Assembly: GCF_003217515.1 (NCBI RefSeq)
Contig: NZ_QJSX01000019.1
Location: 1 to 59,988 of the forward strand
Direction of reading: 5' to 3'
Source: Deinococcus yavapaiensis KR-236
Lineage (GTDB): Bacteria > Deinococcota > Deinococci > Deinococcales > Deinococcaceae
Length of the DNA stretch: 59,988 bases
The notes under the pieces were generated by a model that was not told the DNA's origin, did not search any database, and saw only the letters and a list, made by a program, of their open reading frames with translations. Below are positions 36,045-43,889 of the stretch, one piece after another (the first letter of the stretch is position 1; each line of letters begins with the position of its first letter). Position numbers and translations under genes: made by a program.

Positions 36045-37217
36045 GTGAGATTTCTGCCTCCTCTCGTCGTCTTGTCTCTCGTCAGTTCCGTGGGAGCGGC
36101 GACATACCCGGCGTTCAGCCTCAAGTTCGTCACGAACGAGCCGCGCATCGAGAAAGGGCGGCTCGTGGAGGACACGATCGCCAAGCGCTACCCGGTGAAC
36201 GCGGCGCTCGTCGCGCGTTCGCAGCGCATCGGGCGTCTTTCGACGGATCTGCTGCCGAGGTTGTCGCACACTTTCAACGTCATCGAGCAGAGAAAACCGA
36301 AGGAAGCGTACTTCGTCAACGACGAAGGCCGCTGGATCGCGCGGCAGCAGACGGGATGGGTCGTGGACCGCCGCGCCACGAAGGACAACATCTTGAAGGC
36401 CATCCAAGCCGGAAGGCACGAGGCCGAGATCGTGCTGAGACGCGTGGAACCCAAGCGCTCCGTGCGCGATTGGGCGCGGGCGGGAATTCTCCATCACGTC
36501 TCGGGCGGCGAATCGAACTTCGCGGGCAGCCCGTCGTTTCGCGTGAAGAACATCCTCGTGGGCGCCAAAAAGTTGGAGGAACGGTACGTGAAGCCGAGCG
36601 AGGAGTTCGACTTCAACGCGTACGTCGGCGAGATCGACAAGAAAAACGGCTTCGTGCCCGGCTACGTGATCTCGGGCGGAACGCTGGAAAAAGAGGATGG
36701 CGGCGGGATTTGCCAAGTGAGCACGACGATTTTTCGCGCGGCGTATCAAGGCGGCTTTCCGATCACGGAGCGCCACGAGCATTCGCACCGCGTGAAGTAC
36801 TACGACCCGGTCGGGTACGAGGCGACGGTGTACGCGCCCAGCAAGAACTTCAAGTTCAGGAACGACACGAAGGCGCCGTTGTTCATCCAGGCGTCCTGGG
36901 ACTTGCGGAGCAGCACCTTGCGCTTCGACATCTTCGGCGCGAAGCCGAACCGGAAAGTCACAGTGTCGAGGCCCGTCGTGACGAGTTTCAAGCCGCCAGC
37001 CAAGCCGTCGTACACGGCGGACCCGAATCAGGCGAAGGGAACGCGGCGTCTCGTGGACGTGCCGATGCAGGGCATGAAGGCCGCGATCACGCGCCGCATC
37101 GTGCAGGCCAACGGCGAGGCGCGCAAAGACCGCACGGTGAGCGTCTACGAGCCGTGGGGCGCGGTGTACGCCGTGAACCCGCGCGACAAGCGCCTCAAGG
37201 CCCAAGCGTCGAATTGA
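36045..37217 (+). CDS. VanW-family exported protein (390 aa)
   Basis: A signal peptide (MRFLPPLVVLSLVSSVGAAT) precedes a region of unknown role and then a VanW domain, recognised by EEFDFNAYVGEIDKKNGFVP, GGGICQVSTTIFRAAYQGGF and ITERHEHSHRVKYY. VanW domains occur in cell-envelope proteins; the name comes from the vancomycin cluster, but no resistance function is shown. The GTG start at 36045 has TAGGCT 6 nt upstream and no Shine-Dalgarno, fitting a leaderless transcript. It is the first gene to the right of the tRNA, in core genome. Confidence 0.88.
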   Translation: MRFLPPLVVLSLVSSVGAATYPAFSLKFVTNEPRIEKGRLVEDTIAKRYPVNAALVARSQRIGRLSTDLLPRLSHTFNVIEQRKPKEAYFVNDEGRWIARQQTGWVVDRRATKDNILKAIQAGRHEAEIVLRRVEPKRSVRDWARAGILHHVSGGESNFAGSPSFRVKNILVGAKKLEERYVKPSEEFDFNAYVGEIDKKNGFVPGYVISGGTLEKEDGGGICQVSTTIFRAAYQGGFPITERHEHSHRVKYYDPVGYEATVYAPSKNFKFRNDTKAPLFIQASWDLRSSTLRFDIFGAKPNRKVTVSRPVVTSFKPPAKPSYTADPNQAKGTRRLVDVPMQGMKAAITRRIVQANGEARKDRTVSVYEPWGAVYAVNPRDKRLKAQASN

Positions 37218-37266
37218 AAGCTTCGTTCGCAGAGCGGCGGCGCGTGACGCGCTATGCTGGCGAGTC

Positions 37267-38151
37267 GTGACGGCGAAGACGCGCTTCAAAACTCTGTACG
37301 ACCTCGTGAAGTTCGAGCACACCGTGTTCGCGTTGCCGTTCGCGTACGCTGGCATGCTGCTGGCGTCCATGCAGGCGCTCGGCAGGCCGTGGCCGGGCCT
37401 CGGAGTCGCTCTGTGGGTGACGTTGGCGATGGTGGGTGCGCGGACGGCGGCGATGGCGGCGAACCGTCTCATCGATGCGCGCATCGACGCCTTGAATCCT
37501 CGAACGGCGAATCGGGAAATTCCGAAGGGCAAGGTGACGCCGCGTCAAGCGACGTGGTTGACGATCGCGAGTTTGGCTGTTCTGGCGTTTTCGGCGTGGC
37601 AGCTCAATCCGTTGTGTCTCGCCCTCATGCCGATCGCGGTGGTCTTCCTCATCGCGTATCCGTACACGAAGCGCTTCACGTGGCTGTGCCACGTGTGGTT
37701 GGGCGTGACGGACGGCGCGGCGGCGGCGGGAGGTTGGATCGCCGTGACGGGTCGCTTCGACTCGGGCGCGTGGCTGTTGTGGCTCGTGGTGATCGTGTGG
37801 ATGGTGGGGCTCGACGTCATTTACGCCACGCAGGACGTCGATTTCGATCGTCGCCATGGAATCAAGAGCATTCCGGCGCGTTTCGGAGTGCCGAGCGCCC
37901 TGGGCATCGCGAGAATCTCGCACCTGCTGACGTTTCTCGCGCTCGTGGCGGTGGGCGTGGCGACGGCGGCCGCGTGGCCGTACTTCCTGGCGACGCTCGT
38001 CATGGGCGGCATTCTGGCGTACGAGCACGCGATCGTGAATCCCAAGGACTTGACGCGGGTGAACGTGGCGTTCTTCGACGCGAACATGTGGTTGTCGTTG
38101 ACGATGCTGGTGGGCGTCGTGGCGGACGTGGCGTGGCGAGCGTTGACGTGA
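37267..38151 (+). CDS. mqnP: UbiA-family prenyltransferase, probable menaquinone (futalosine) MqnP-type (294 aa)
   Basis: A polytopic membrane protein of about eight or nine helices with the two UbiA aspartate motifs: NRLIDARIDALNPRTANREI in the first half and YATQDVDFDRRHGIKSIPAR in the second. These close matches are typical of the UbiA-like prenyltransferase of the futalosine menaquinone pathway, used by Deinococcus. It attaches a polyprenyl chain to the aromatic precursor at the membrane. The assignment between MqnP and UbiA proper is by sequence impression only. GTG start with a TATGCT box 8 nt upstream; its stop overlaps the next gene. Confidence 0.82.
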   Translation: MTAKTRFKTLYDLVKFEHTVFALPFAYAGMLLASMQALGRPWPGLGVALWVTLAMVGARTAAMAANRLIDARIDALNPRTANREIPKGKVTPRQATWLTIASLAVLAFSAWQLNPLCLALMPIAVVFLIAYPYTKRFTWLCHVWLGVTDGAAAAGGWIAVTGRFDSGAWLLWLVVIVWMVGLDVIYATQDVDFDRRHGIKSIPARFGVPSALGIARISHLLTFLALVAVGVATAAAWPYFLATLVMGGILAYEHAIVNPKDLTRVNVAFFDANMWLSLTMLVGVVADVAWRALT

Positions 38152-38405
38152 CCTCGGAGTTGGCGCGCGCGCGCGCGGCCTTTCGTGAGGGAGAGGACCG
38201 CGAGGCGTTGGCGTTGCTTCGGCGCGCGAGGGACGCGCAGGAAGCGGGCTCGGTCGGGTGGGCGTCGCTGGAGCGCCTCGTGGGACTCGTGCTGATTCAC
38301 ATGCAACGCGAGGTGGAGGGAACGTTCGCGCTGGAGCGTTCGGACGCGGTGCTGGACGCGGCGGGCGCGCCGACGCCGACGCTGGAAGGCTGGGAGACGT
38401 CCTAG
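38148..38405 (+). CDS. Small helical hypothetical protein coupled to the prenyltransferase gene (85 aa)
   Basis: GTG at 38148 overlaps the preceding stop (GTGA). The product (VTSELARARAAFREGEDREA, LALLRRARDAQEAGS) looks like a single TPR-like helical pair followed by an acidic tail. Family not recognised. Translational coupling and an open frame up to the next promoter support it. No signal peptide. Confidence 0.55.
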   Translation: MTSELARARAAFREGEDREALALLRRARDAQEAGSVGWASLERLVGLVLIHMQREVEGTFALERSDAVLDAAGAPTPTLEGWETS

Positions 38406-38415
38406 AATGGCGTTC

Positions 38416-38844
38416 ATGGTGCTCGAAAGTTCCGCCGAAGAGTTCACGACGCGTTACGCGGCGCACGCGGCGCAGGGTGTGTTGTACCCGGGCGTGGAGG
38501 GCAGTCCGCTGTTGGAGTTCGAGGCGGGGGGAGTCGTGCTCTACCTCTTCGATCGTTCGGGGCCGTACGCGGCGTTGCCGGGACCCGCCAGGATGGTCGT
38601 GCACGCGGTCGCGAAGGTGTTGGAGGTCGTGGGGTCCGGCGAAGAGTCCGAGAGCTTGACGACGACGGGAATTTCCTCGGTGGAGGGCGTCGGGTACGTC
38701 GTGCAGGTGTCACGGAACGTGTGCGTGGTGCAGGCGCGTGTTCCGCTGGTGCTTGGCAGTTTCACGGCGCTTTCGCAACTGAGCGTGGGAGATTGGGTGC
38801 GCTTCGATTCTGAGGCGCCTCTTCATGGTTTTTTAATCTCGTAA
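38416..38844 (+). CDS. Hypothetical protein (142 aa)
   Basis: The product (MVLESSAEEFTTRYAAHAAQ...) is beta-rich in its second half (VGYVVQVSRNVCVVQARVPL, LSQLSVGDWVRFDSEAP). Family not recognised; a PilZ-like or OB-like barrel is possible. An in-frame ATG at 38407 overlaps a TAGAAT box. Because this box lies 7 nt before the ATG at 38416, the leaderless start at 38416 is preferred. It ends shortly before an AT-rich promoter region. Confidence 0.6.
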   Translation: MVLESSAEEFTTRYAAHAAQGVLYPGVEGSPLLEFEAGGVVLYLFDRSGPYAALPGPARMVVHAVAKVLEVVGSGEESESLTTTGISSVEGVGYVVQVSRNVCVVQARVPLVLGSFTALSQLSVGDWVRFDSEAPLHGFLIS

Positions 38845-38879
38845 AAATGAGAGGGGCAAAAGAACGCTGTGTCATAAAT

Positions 38880-38912
38880 ATGAAATGAAAGATTTCATAG
38901 ACTATTTACACT
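38880..38912 (+). promoter_or_regulatory. Promoter with inverted repeat before the cyclase gene
   Basis: TACACT (38907-38912) lies 7 nt before the ATG at 38920. Upstream, ATGAAAT and ATTTCAT form an inverted repeat with a 5-nt spacer (38880-38898) covering the expected -35 zone. The stretch 38830-38912 is much richer in A and T than its surroundings. An operator is inferred. Confidence 0.5.
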
Positions 38913-38919
38913 GCCTCTC

Positions 38920-39510
38920 ATGTCCGACGACTCGCCTTCCTCGCTCGTTCCTGTTCGGAGTTCCGAGCGGCACCATATCTGCGCTCTTTTCGCGGATGTG
39001 GTAGGAAGCACGCGGTTGTCACAAACGCTTCCGTTGGAGGCTTACTACGAAGTCATGGTGGAGGCTGTCCAACTTCTCATCTTGTCGTGTGCCGCGAACG
39101 GAGGTGACGTGTTGCAGCATCAGGGCGATTCGGTGTTGGCGTTGTGGGACGCGCGCCACACTCCTCATGCGCTCGAAGCGGCCTTCGCGTTGCATGACCG
39201 TCTCGGACGTCTCGTGGTAGCGAAACAAAGAGGATTGCACTTGCAGTTGCACGCGGGCGTCGCTTGTGGCGAGGTGATCTTCGGCGAAATCGTTGGGGCA
39301 CGCTCGGCGTACGGAACACCGCTCAACCTCGCCAGACGCCTGTGCGACTTGGCGACGCCCGGAGAAATTTTGCTGTGCGAGGAAACGACGCGCCGCGTTC
39401 CTCCTACCCTCGTTGACGCGGGGCGTAGGGAGGTGCCGCGTGGATTTCCGCCCGTTATGATCTCGCGGTTGTTGTACTCACCTTCGAGAGGGGACATGAA
39501 AATAGGTTAA
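38920..39510 (+). CDS. Class III nucleotide cyclase-homology protein (196 aa)
   Basis: A single CHD domain nearly fills the protein. Metal aspartates are present in LFADVVGSTRLS (Asp26) and LQHQGDSVLALW (Asp70), and the transition-state Asn136/Arg140 pair in YGTPLNLARRLCDLA. The usual substrate-defining lysine position before the second aspartate reads Gln (VLQHQGD), so base specificity may differ or activity may be weak. There is no membrane, HAMP or GAF domain, so it is soluble and would need a partner for input. Leaderless start. It precedes a two-component pair but has its own promoter. Confidence 0.8.
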   Translation: MSDDSPSSLVPVRSSERHHICALFADVVGSTRLSQTLPLEAYYEVMVEAVQLLILSCAANGGDVLQHQGDSVLALWDARHTPHALEAAFALHDRLGRLVVAKQRGLHLQLHAGVACGEVIFGEIVGARSAYGTPLNLARRLCDLATPGEILLCEETTRRVPPTLVDAGRREVPRGFPPVMISRLLYSPSRGDMKIG

Positions 39511-39556
39511 GTGAAGGCTCTCACCTTCTCATGAGAGCCGTTTCTAGACTGCAGGC

Positions 39557-40234
39557 ATGGAACGCAAGCCGCTCGTGCTGGTCATCGAAGACGAAAAGGA
39601 CATCGCCCGCTTCATCGAGCTCGAACTCGCTGCCGAGGGCTATGCGACCGAAGTTGCCTTCGACGGCGTGACGGGACTTTCCAAGTTCCGCGAAGTCAGC
39701 CCCGACCTCGTCATCCTCGACCTCATGCTGCCCGTCCTCGACGGGCTCGAAGTCGCGCGCCGCATTCGCAAGACCTCCAACACGCCCATCATCATCCTGA
39801 CCGCCAAGGACAACATCCAAGACAAAGTCGAGGGCCTCGACTCGGGCGCCGACGACTACCTCGTCAAGCCCTTCTCCATCGAGGAGCTTCTCGCGCGCGT
39901 GCGCGCCCACCTGCGACGCGTCAACCCCGCCGTCACCGGTGAAGTTCGCGTCGCCGACCTCGTCATGAACCTCGACGGCCGCGAAATCTTTCGCGGCGGA
40001 CGGCGCGTCGAACTGTCGGCGAAGGAATTCGAACTGCTCGAACTGCTCGCGCGCAATCCCGGCAAGGTCTTCTCGCGCTTCGAGATCGAAGAGAAAGTCT
40101 GGCCCGAGTACACGGGCGGCAGCAACGTCGTTGACGTGTACATCGGCTACTTACGACGCAAGCTCGAGGAAGGCGGCGAGCGCCGCCTCATTCACACCGT
40201 GCGCGGCGTCGGATACGTGCTGCGCGAAGAGTGA
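39557..40234 (+). CDS. drRRA: OmpR-family response regulator, DrRRA-like (225 aa)
   Basis: Receiver domain with acidic pocket (VIEDEKD), phospho-acceptor Asp55 in LVILDLMLPV, switch threonine in IIILTAKD and lysine in DYLVKPFS. The C-terminal winged helix is of OmpR type (VELSAKEFELLELLARNPGK, VDVYIGYLRRKLEE). From memory it is extremely close to DrRRA of Deinococcus radiodurans, a regulator needed for radiation resistance; this was not checked by alignment. Leaderless start: TAGACT 6 nt before ATG. The partner kinase follows after 62 nt with its own TACCCT box. Confidence 0.9.
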   Translation: MERKPLVLVIEDEKDIARFIELELAAEGYATEVAFDGVTGLSKFREVSPDLVILDLMLPVLDGLEVARRIRKTSNTPIIILTAKDNIQDKVEGLDSGADDYLVKPFSIEELLARVRAHLRRVNPAVTGEVRVADLVMNLDGREIFRGGRRVELSAKEFELLELLARNPGKVFSRFEIEEKVWPEYTGGSNVVDVYIGYLRRKLEEGGERRLIHTVRGVGYVLREE

Positions 40235-40296
40235 GGTTCGGGGACGAGGTGCGCGCCGCCTCGTCCCGCTCACGCTCTTCCACTACCCTGTAAAGC

Positions 40297-41826
40297 ATGA
40301 AGCTTCGCTGGCGCCTCACCCTCTTTTACACGACGCTTCTGGCATTGGTGCTGTCCATCATCGGCTTCGCGGTCGTGCACAACTTGCGTTTCGTTTTGGA
40401 GAGCAACGCGCGCGAGCAACTCAAGACGACGTACCTCAACATCAGCCGTGAAGGACTGCGGCACCTCAAGTCCGACAACACCGACCTCACGCTGCCCGTC
40501 TCGACGGACCTCCTGACGGCGGTGGACGTCATTCCCAACGTCACGCCCGAGAACTTCCGGGCGCTGCCGTGGTCGACTGTGCAAGCGCTCAAGCAGCCGT
40601 ACTACGTCTCTTCGAACTTGCAGCCCGACACGCCGCGCCGCGCGAATCAAGCGCCGTTCGCCTTGACGCGCGAGGACTTCGAGCGCTTGAAGACCGAACC
40701 GCTGTACATCCTCAAGCGGGCGTCCGTGCTGCGCTCCACGTCCACCGACAAGCGCGTTCCCGTCATCATGCTGATCGGGTTCTTCCCCTTGGACCGAGAG
40801 ACGGACGCGACGATCTTCGACGGTCAAGTGCAGCCGTCCACTGGCATCTTGTACATGGCGTTCGACCTCAGCCCCACCTACGACGTCATCCGCCTTCTCC
40901 AGCCGATCGTGCTGCTGATTTCGATCGTCGGAGTGATTCTCGCCGGGGTCTTCGCGTACCTCTTGGCGGGCCGCGCGCTCAGGCCGCTGAAGTTCGTGCG
41001 TGACGCCGCCGAGAGCATCTCCGAGAAGACGCTGCGCCGCCGCGTGCCCGAGCCGCCGACCGGAGACGAGGTGCAGGACTTGGCGCGCGCGCTCAACTCC
41101 ATGCTCGACCGTCTGGAGAACTCGTTCGAGGCGCAGCGACGCTTCACGTCCGACGCCAGCCACGAACTTCGCACTCCCGTCACGGCGATCAGCGGGCACG
41201 CGGGCTACTTGCTGCGGCGCACGAATCCCAGCGCGCAGCAAAGCGAGAGCCTCACGATCATCAAAAGCGAAGCGGACCGCCTCTCGAAGCTCATCGCGTC
41301 GCTGCTGGAACTCGCGCGCAGCGACTCGGGCGTCAATCCGTTGCGGCGCGAGCGCATGCTGTCGCTCATCTTCCTCGACGACATCAGCCGAGAGCTGCGA
41401 CCCGTCGCGCAAGCGAGCGGCGCCGAGATTCGCACGGGCGGCGAGAACGTGGAGTTCGCCGCCGACTCCGACAAGTTGCGGCAAGTCATGATCAACCTCG
41501 TCTCGAATGCTCTCAAGGCGGGCGCGAAGGACGTCATGCTGTCATCGACGAAAGAAGGCAGCGAGTTGCTGCTGCGCGTCGCCGACGACGGCCCGGGCAT
41601 TCCGCCCGAGCACCTCGCGCGGCTCTTCGACCGCTTCTACCGCGTGGAGGAATCGCGGTCGCGCGACGTCGGCGGTTCGGGTCTCGGGCTGGCGATCACG
41701 AAGTCCATCGTGGACGCGCACGACGGCATCATCTGGATCGAAAGCGCCGTCGGCGAGGGAACGATCGTGTACGTCAAGCTTCCGATCGTGCGGGTGAGCG
41801 AGGAGCTTGCCGAGGAAGTGGCGTGA
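40297..41826 (+). CDS. Membrane sensor histidine kinase, partner of the DrRRA-like regulator (509 aa)
   Basis: Transmembrane helix near residues 7-28, extracytoplasmic sensor (about 30-198), second helix near 200-225, HAMP (about 225-278), H-box DASHELRTPV with His289, N-box MINLVSNALKAG, G1 ADDGPGIP, F-box LFDRFYRVEES and G2 GGSGLGLAIT. All catalytic motifs are intact. It should phosphorylate the regulator encoded just upstream. The signal is unknown; the sensor has no named domain. Leaderless start: TACCCT 7 nt before ATG. Confidence 0.92.
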   Translation: MKLRWRLTLFYTTLLALVLSIIGFAVVHNLRFVLESNAREQLKTTYLNISREGLRHLKSDNTDLTLPVSTDLLTAVDVIPNVTPENFRALPWSTVQALKQPYYVSSNLQPDTPRRANQAPFALTREDFERLKTEPLYILKRASVLRSTSTDKRVPVIMLIGFFPLDRETDATIFDGQVQPSTGILYMAFDLSPTYDVIRLLQPIVLLISIVGVILAGVFAYLLAGRALRPLKFVRDAAESISEKTLRRRVPEPPTGDEVQDLARALNSMLDRLENSFEAQRRFTSDASHELRTPVTAISGHAGYLLRRTNPSAQQSESLTIIKSEADRLSKLIASLLELARSDSGVNPLRRERMLSLIFLDDISRELRPVAQASGAEIRTGGENVEFAADSDKLRQVMINLVSNALKAGAKDVMLSSTKEGSELLLRVADDGPGIPPEHLARLFDRFYRVEESRSRDVGGSGLGLAITKSIVDAHDGIIWIESAVGEGTIVYVKLPIVRVSEELAEEVA

Positions 41827-41829
41827 CGC

Positions 41830-42186
41830 TTACTTCTTCAAGCGGCGCAACGCCTCCTCGGGGCTGATCGCTCCTTTTTCCAGCAAGGTCAGCGCCTCGT
41901 CCTTCGGGTCGGGCAAGTCGGGCTCGTAGCCGATTCCGCGAAGCATCGCGTCGAAGCGGGCGCGAACCGTCGGGTACGACACGCCGAGGATCCGCTCCAC
42001 CTCCTTGAGGTTGCCGCGCACCTTGATGTACAGGCGCAGGAATTCGAGGTTCTCCGAGCTCAGCAGCGCGAACTCGTTGAGCTCGAACTCGCCTCGCACG
42101 GTCACGTCGGCGTTGGGGAAGCGAAGTTCGATCACGACGGGCGCTTCCTTGACGCCGGGAAAAGGAATGGGGAGCGGTTTGGACAT
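41830..42186 (-). CDS. DUF2089 protein with HTH (118 aa)
   Basis: The central segment NEFALLSSENLEFLRLYIKV and KEVERILGVSYPTVRARFDA is the DUF2089 pattern, with a helix-turn-helix suited to DNA binding. The C-terminal DEALTLLEKGAISPEEALRR is a SHOCT-like short motif. It probably regulates the neighbouring envelope-stress-like genes, as DUF2089 genes often sit beside SHOCT/DUF4097 genes. GGAGG lies 6 nt before the ATG. A terminator separates it from the upstream gene, so it may be transcribed alone as well. Confidence 0.85.
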   Translation of the reverse strand: MSKPLPIPFPGVKEAPVVIELRFPNADVTVRGEFELNEFALLSSENLEFLRLYIKVRGNLKEVERILGVSYPTVRARFDAMLRGIGYEPDLPDPKDEALTLLEKGAISPEEALRRLKK

Positions 42187-42254
42187 GGGCCTCCTCAGGC
42201 GAGCTTCCCTTCGAGGGAAGCGTTGAACGTCGAAACTCAGGTTAACGCCGAAAC

Positions 42255-42273
42255 GCCCCCCTTGGAGGGGGGC
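42255..42273 (-). terminator. Intrinsic-type hairpin
   Basis: An 8-bp stem (AGGGGGGC with GCCCCCCT, 3-nt loop) is followed on the minus strand by GTTTC. It lies 20 nt past the stop of the gene at 42293. Confidence 0.7.
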
Positions 42274-42292
42274 TTCTCGAGGCGGGGGAAGC

Positions 42293-42889
42293 TCACGCCA
42301 CGATCACGAGTTGCAGTTCGTTGCCGTCGCTGTCCTCGGATTGCAAAAGCGGACCGATGGGCGGGTTGCTTTTGAGCAGCAGCCTCAGCGCTTCGGGCGT
42401 CATGCCTTGGCGTTCGAGCAGCTTCCACGCGAGGGGCGGCAAGAGCTTGTCCGCGTGCTCGGCGAGGGCGAGGGGAATGTTCACGGTGAACTCGTTGCCG
42501 TCGCTGTCTTCGCCCGAGGCGCGCAAGGTACGGCCCGGCTTGCCGCTCGCCGCGCCGCGCGCGCCCATGGAGCCTTCGAGGGCGCTTTCGACGACGCTGG
42601 AGATGCGCTGCCCGAGGTCTTCGAAGCCGAAGGAGAAGTCGCCCTTGGGGAAAGGAGTGCGGCGTCCGCCCACCACGAACGAGGGCGTCGGCGACAGCGT
42701 GGCCAGCAGCAGGTCGGCGACCTTGTCCACGCCGAAGTCAGGAGCGTTCAGAAGGCCGAAGACGTGCGGTCGCGCTTCTTCGGACAGGGCCAGTTTCGGC
42801 GAGAGGGCTTGGAGGAGTTGCGCGGCGTCGTCGTGGCCGAGGCGACCTGCGGCGACGAGTTCGAGGATTTTCGTGATGCGTTCTTTCAT
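42293..42889 (-). CDS. SHOCT-like N-terminal hypothetical protein with SDGNE repeats (198 aa)
   Basis: The N-terminal 30 residues (RITKILELVAAGRLGHDDAA) have the SHOCT/bacterial-regulator pattern shared with its neighbours. Two later segments repeat EDSDGNEFTVNIPL and EDSDGNELQLVIV, small beta hairpins with acidic loops. The rest is helical. The function is unknown. Its position directly after the DUF4097 gene suggests one regulatory or envelope-sensing unit. The ATG is 13 nt from the upstream stop. Confidence 0.7.
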   Translation of the reverse strand: MKERITKILELVAAGRLGHDDAAQLLQALSPKLALSEEARPHVFGLLNAPDFGVDKVADLLLATLSPTPSFVVGGRRTPFPKGDFSFGFEDLGQRISSVVESALEGSMGARGAASGKPGRTLRASGEDSDGNEFTVNIPLALAEHADKLLPPLAWKLLERQGMTPEALRLLLKSNPPIGPLLQSEDSDGNELQLVIVA

Positions 42890-42902
42890 GCGTGGAACCC
42901 TT

Positions 42903-43790
42903 TCAGACGGTCACGAGGCGGGCGTTGCCGCCCTGCACTTTGAGGTCGAGGTGCGCGTTGCCTTCGCCGAGCACGCCTTCGTACGAAGCGCTGACGAAGT
43001 CACGGGAGGTCTTCGTGACGTCGAGACCGCTGGCGCTGAGGTTGCCCGCGACGACGTCGCCGCGGAAGCGCACGCTGGACGCCGCGCCGAGTTCGAGGTT
43101 GAGGTTGCCGCCCTGCACCTTGACGCTGTGCTGCCCGCCGTTCAAGGTCGCGCGCCACTTGAGGTTGCCGCCCTGCACCTTGGCCTGCACGCCGAGCGCG
43201 TCGGCGAGGGTGAGGTTGCCGCCTTGCACGACCGCGTCGACGGTGGCGACCAGCGGATCGAGGGTGAGGTTGCCGCCTTGCACTTTGGCGGTCACTTCGG
43301 CCATGTCCGCCGGGATGACGAGGTCGGCGCGCAAGTTGCCTTCTTGGGTGAAGCCGTTCAGCACGCGCTCCAACCAGTTCGAGCCTTTTTCTTCCCATTG
43401 CAGCGGCGTGCGGGACACGCGCCAGCCTTGCGGCGATCCGACGAGTTCGAGACGGTCGGGCTGCGAGGCCGTCAGCATCGGTTGGGTGACGCCGTGATCG
43501 ACGCGAACGGTGAGGCTGAAGCCTTGCACGTTGAGGTACAGGCGCGACGGCACTTCGCCGTCGTAGCGGTAGCTCATGACCTCGGTGCGAACGGGCGCGG
43601 CGGACGTCGCGGCGAGAGAACCGCTCGCTTCGTCGGTCCCGCTCGTAGCGTTCACGTCCTCGACACCTTCGTCGGCGGCGGAGGTCGTGCGGGCGGGTGC
43701 TCCGACGAGCTTGGCGGCTTCGTCGGCGGTGAGTTTGCCTTCGGCGACAAGTTGCTCCACCCGGCTCCGAAACTGTTCATCCTGATTCAT
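42903..43790 (-). CDS. DUF4097-type beta-repeat protein with SHOCT-like N terminus (295 aa)
   Basis: N-terminal EQLVAEGKLTADEAAKLVGA is a SHOCT-like helix. After a low-complexity linker, the C-terminal 130 residues are a beta-repeat (DUF4097/putative adhesin-like) with five VQGGN turns (KVQGGNLTL, VVQGGNLTL, KVQGGNLKW, KVQGGNLNL, KVQGGNARL). A right-handed beta-helix or beta-roll is inferred. There is no signal peptide, so it is probably cytoplasmic or membrane-associated through partners. It is the first gene of the 43790-to-41830 group. An AGGAGG site precedes the ATG. Confidence 0.8.
   Translation of the reverse strand: MNQDEQFRSRVEQLVAEGKLTADEAAKLVGAPARTTSAADEGVEDVNATSGTDEASGSLAATSAAPVRTEVMSYRYDGEVPSRLYLNVQGFSLTVRVDHGVTQPMLTASQPDRLELVGSPQGWRVSRTPLQWEEKGSNWLERVLNGFTQEGNLRADLVIPADMAEVTAKVQGGNLTLDPLVATVDAVVQGGNLTLADALGVQAKVQGGNLKWRATLNGGQHSVKVQGGNLNLELGAASSVRFRGDVVAGNLSASGLDVTKTSRDFVSASYEGVLGEGNAHLDLKVQGGNARLVTV
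42915..43300 (-). repeat. Five imperfect repeats encoding VQGGN turns
   Basis: Near-identical blocks around TTGCCGCCCTGCAC recur near 42925, 43105, 43165, 43220 and 43275. They encode the VQGGN turns of the DUF4097-type protein. Codon choice is also conserved, which suggests recent expansion or gene conversion. Confidence 0.7.
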
Positions 43791-43889
43791 ACCTACCTCC
43801 TGCTTCTTTGTAAACCCTAGCTTGCTATTTTGTCAACTTACGTTTCATAGGCTTTTTGGCGTAGCGTTTCAAGGGCAGAAGGCGCGACA

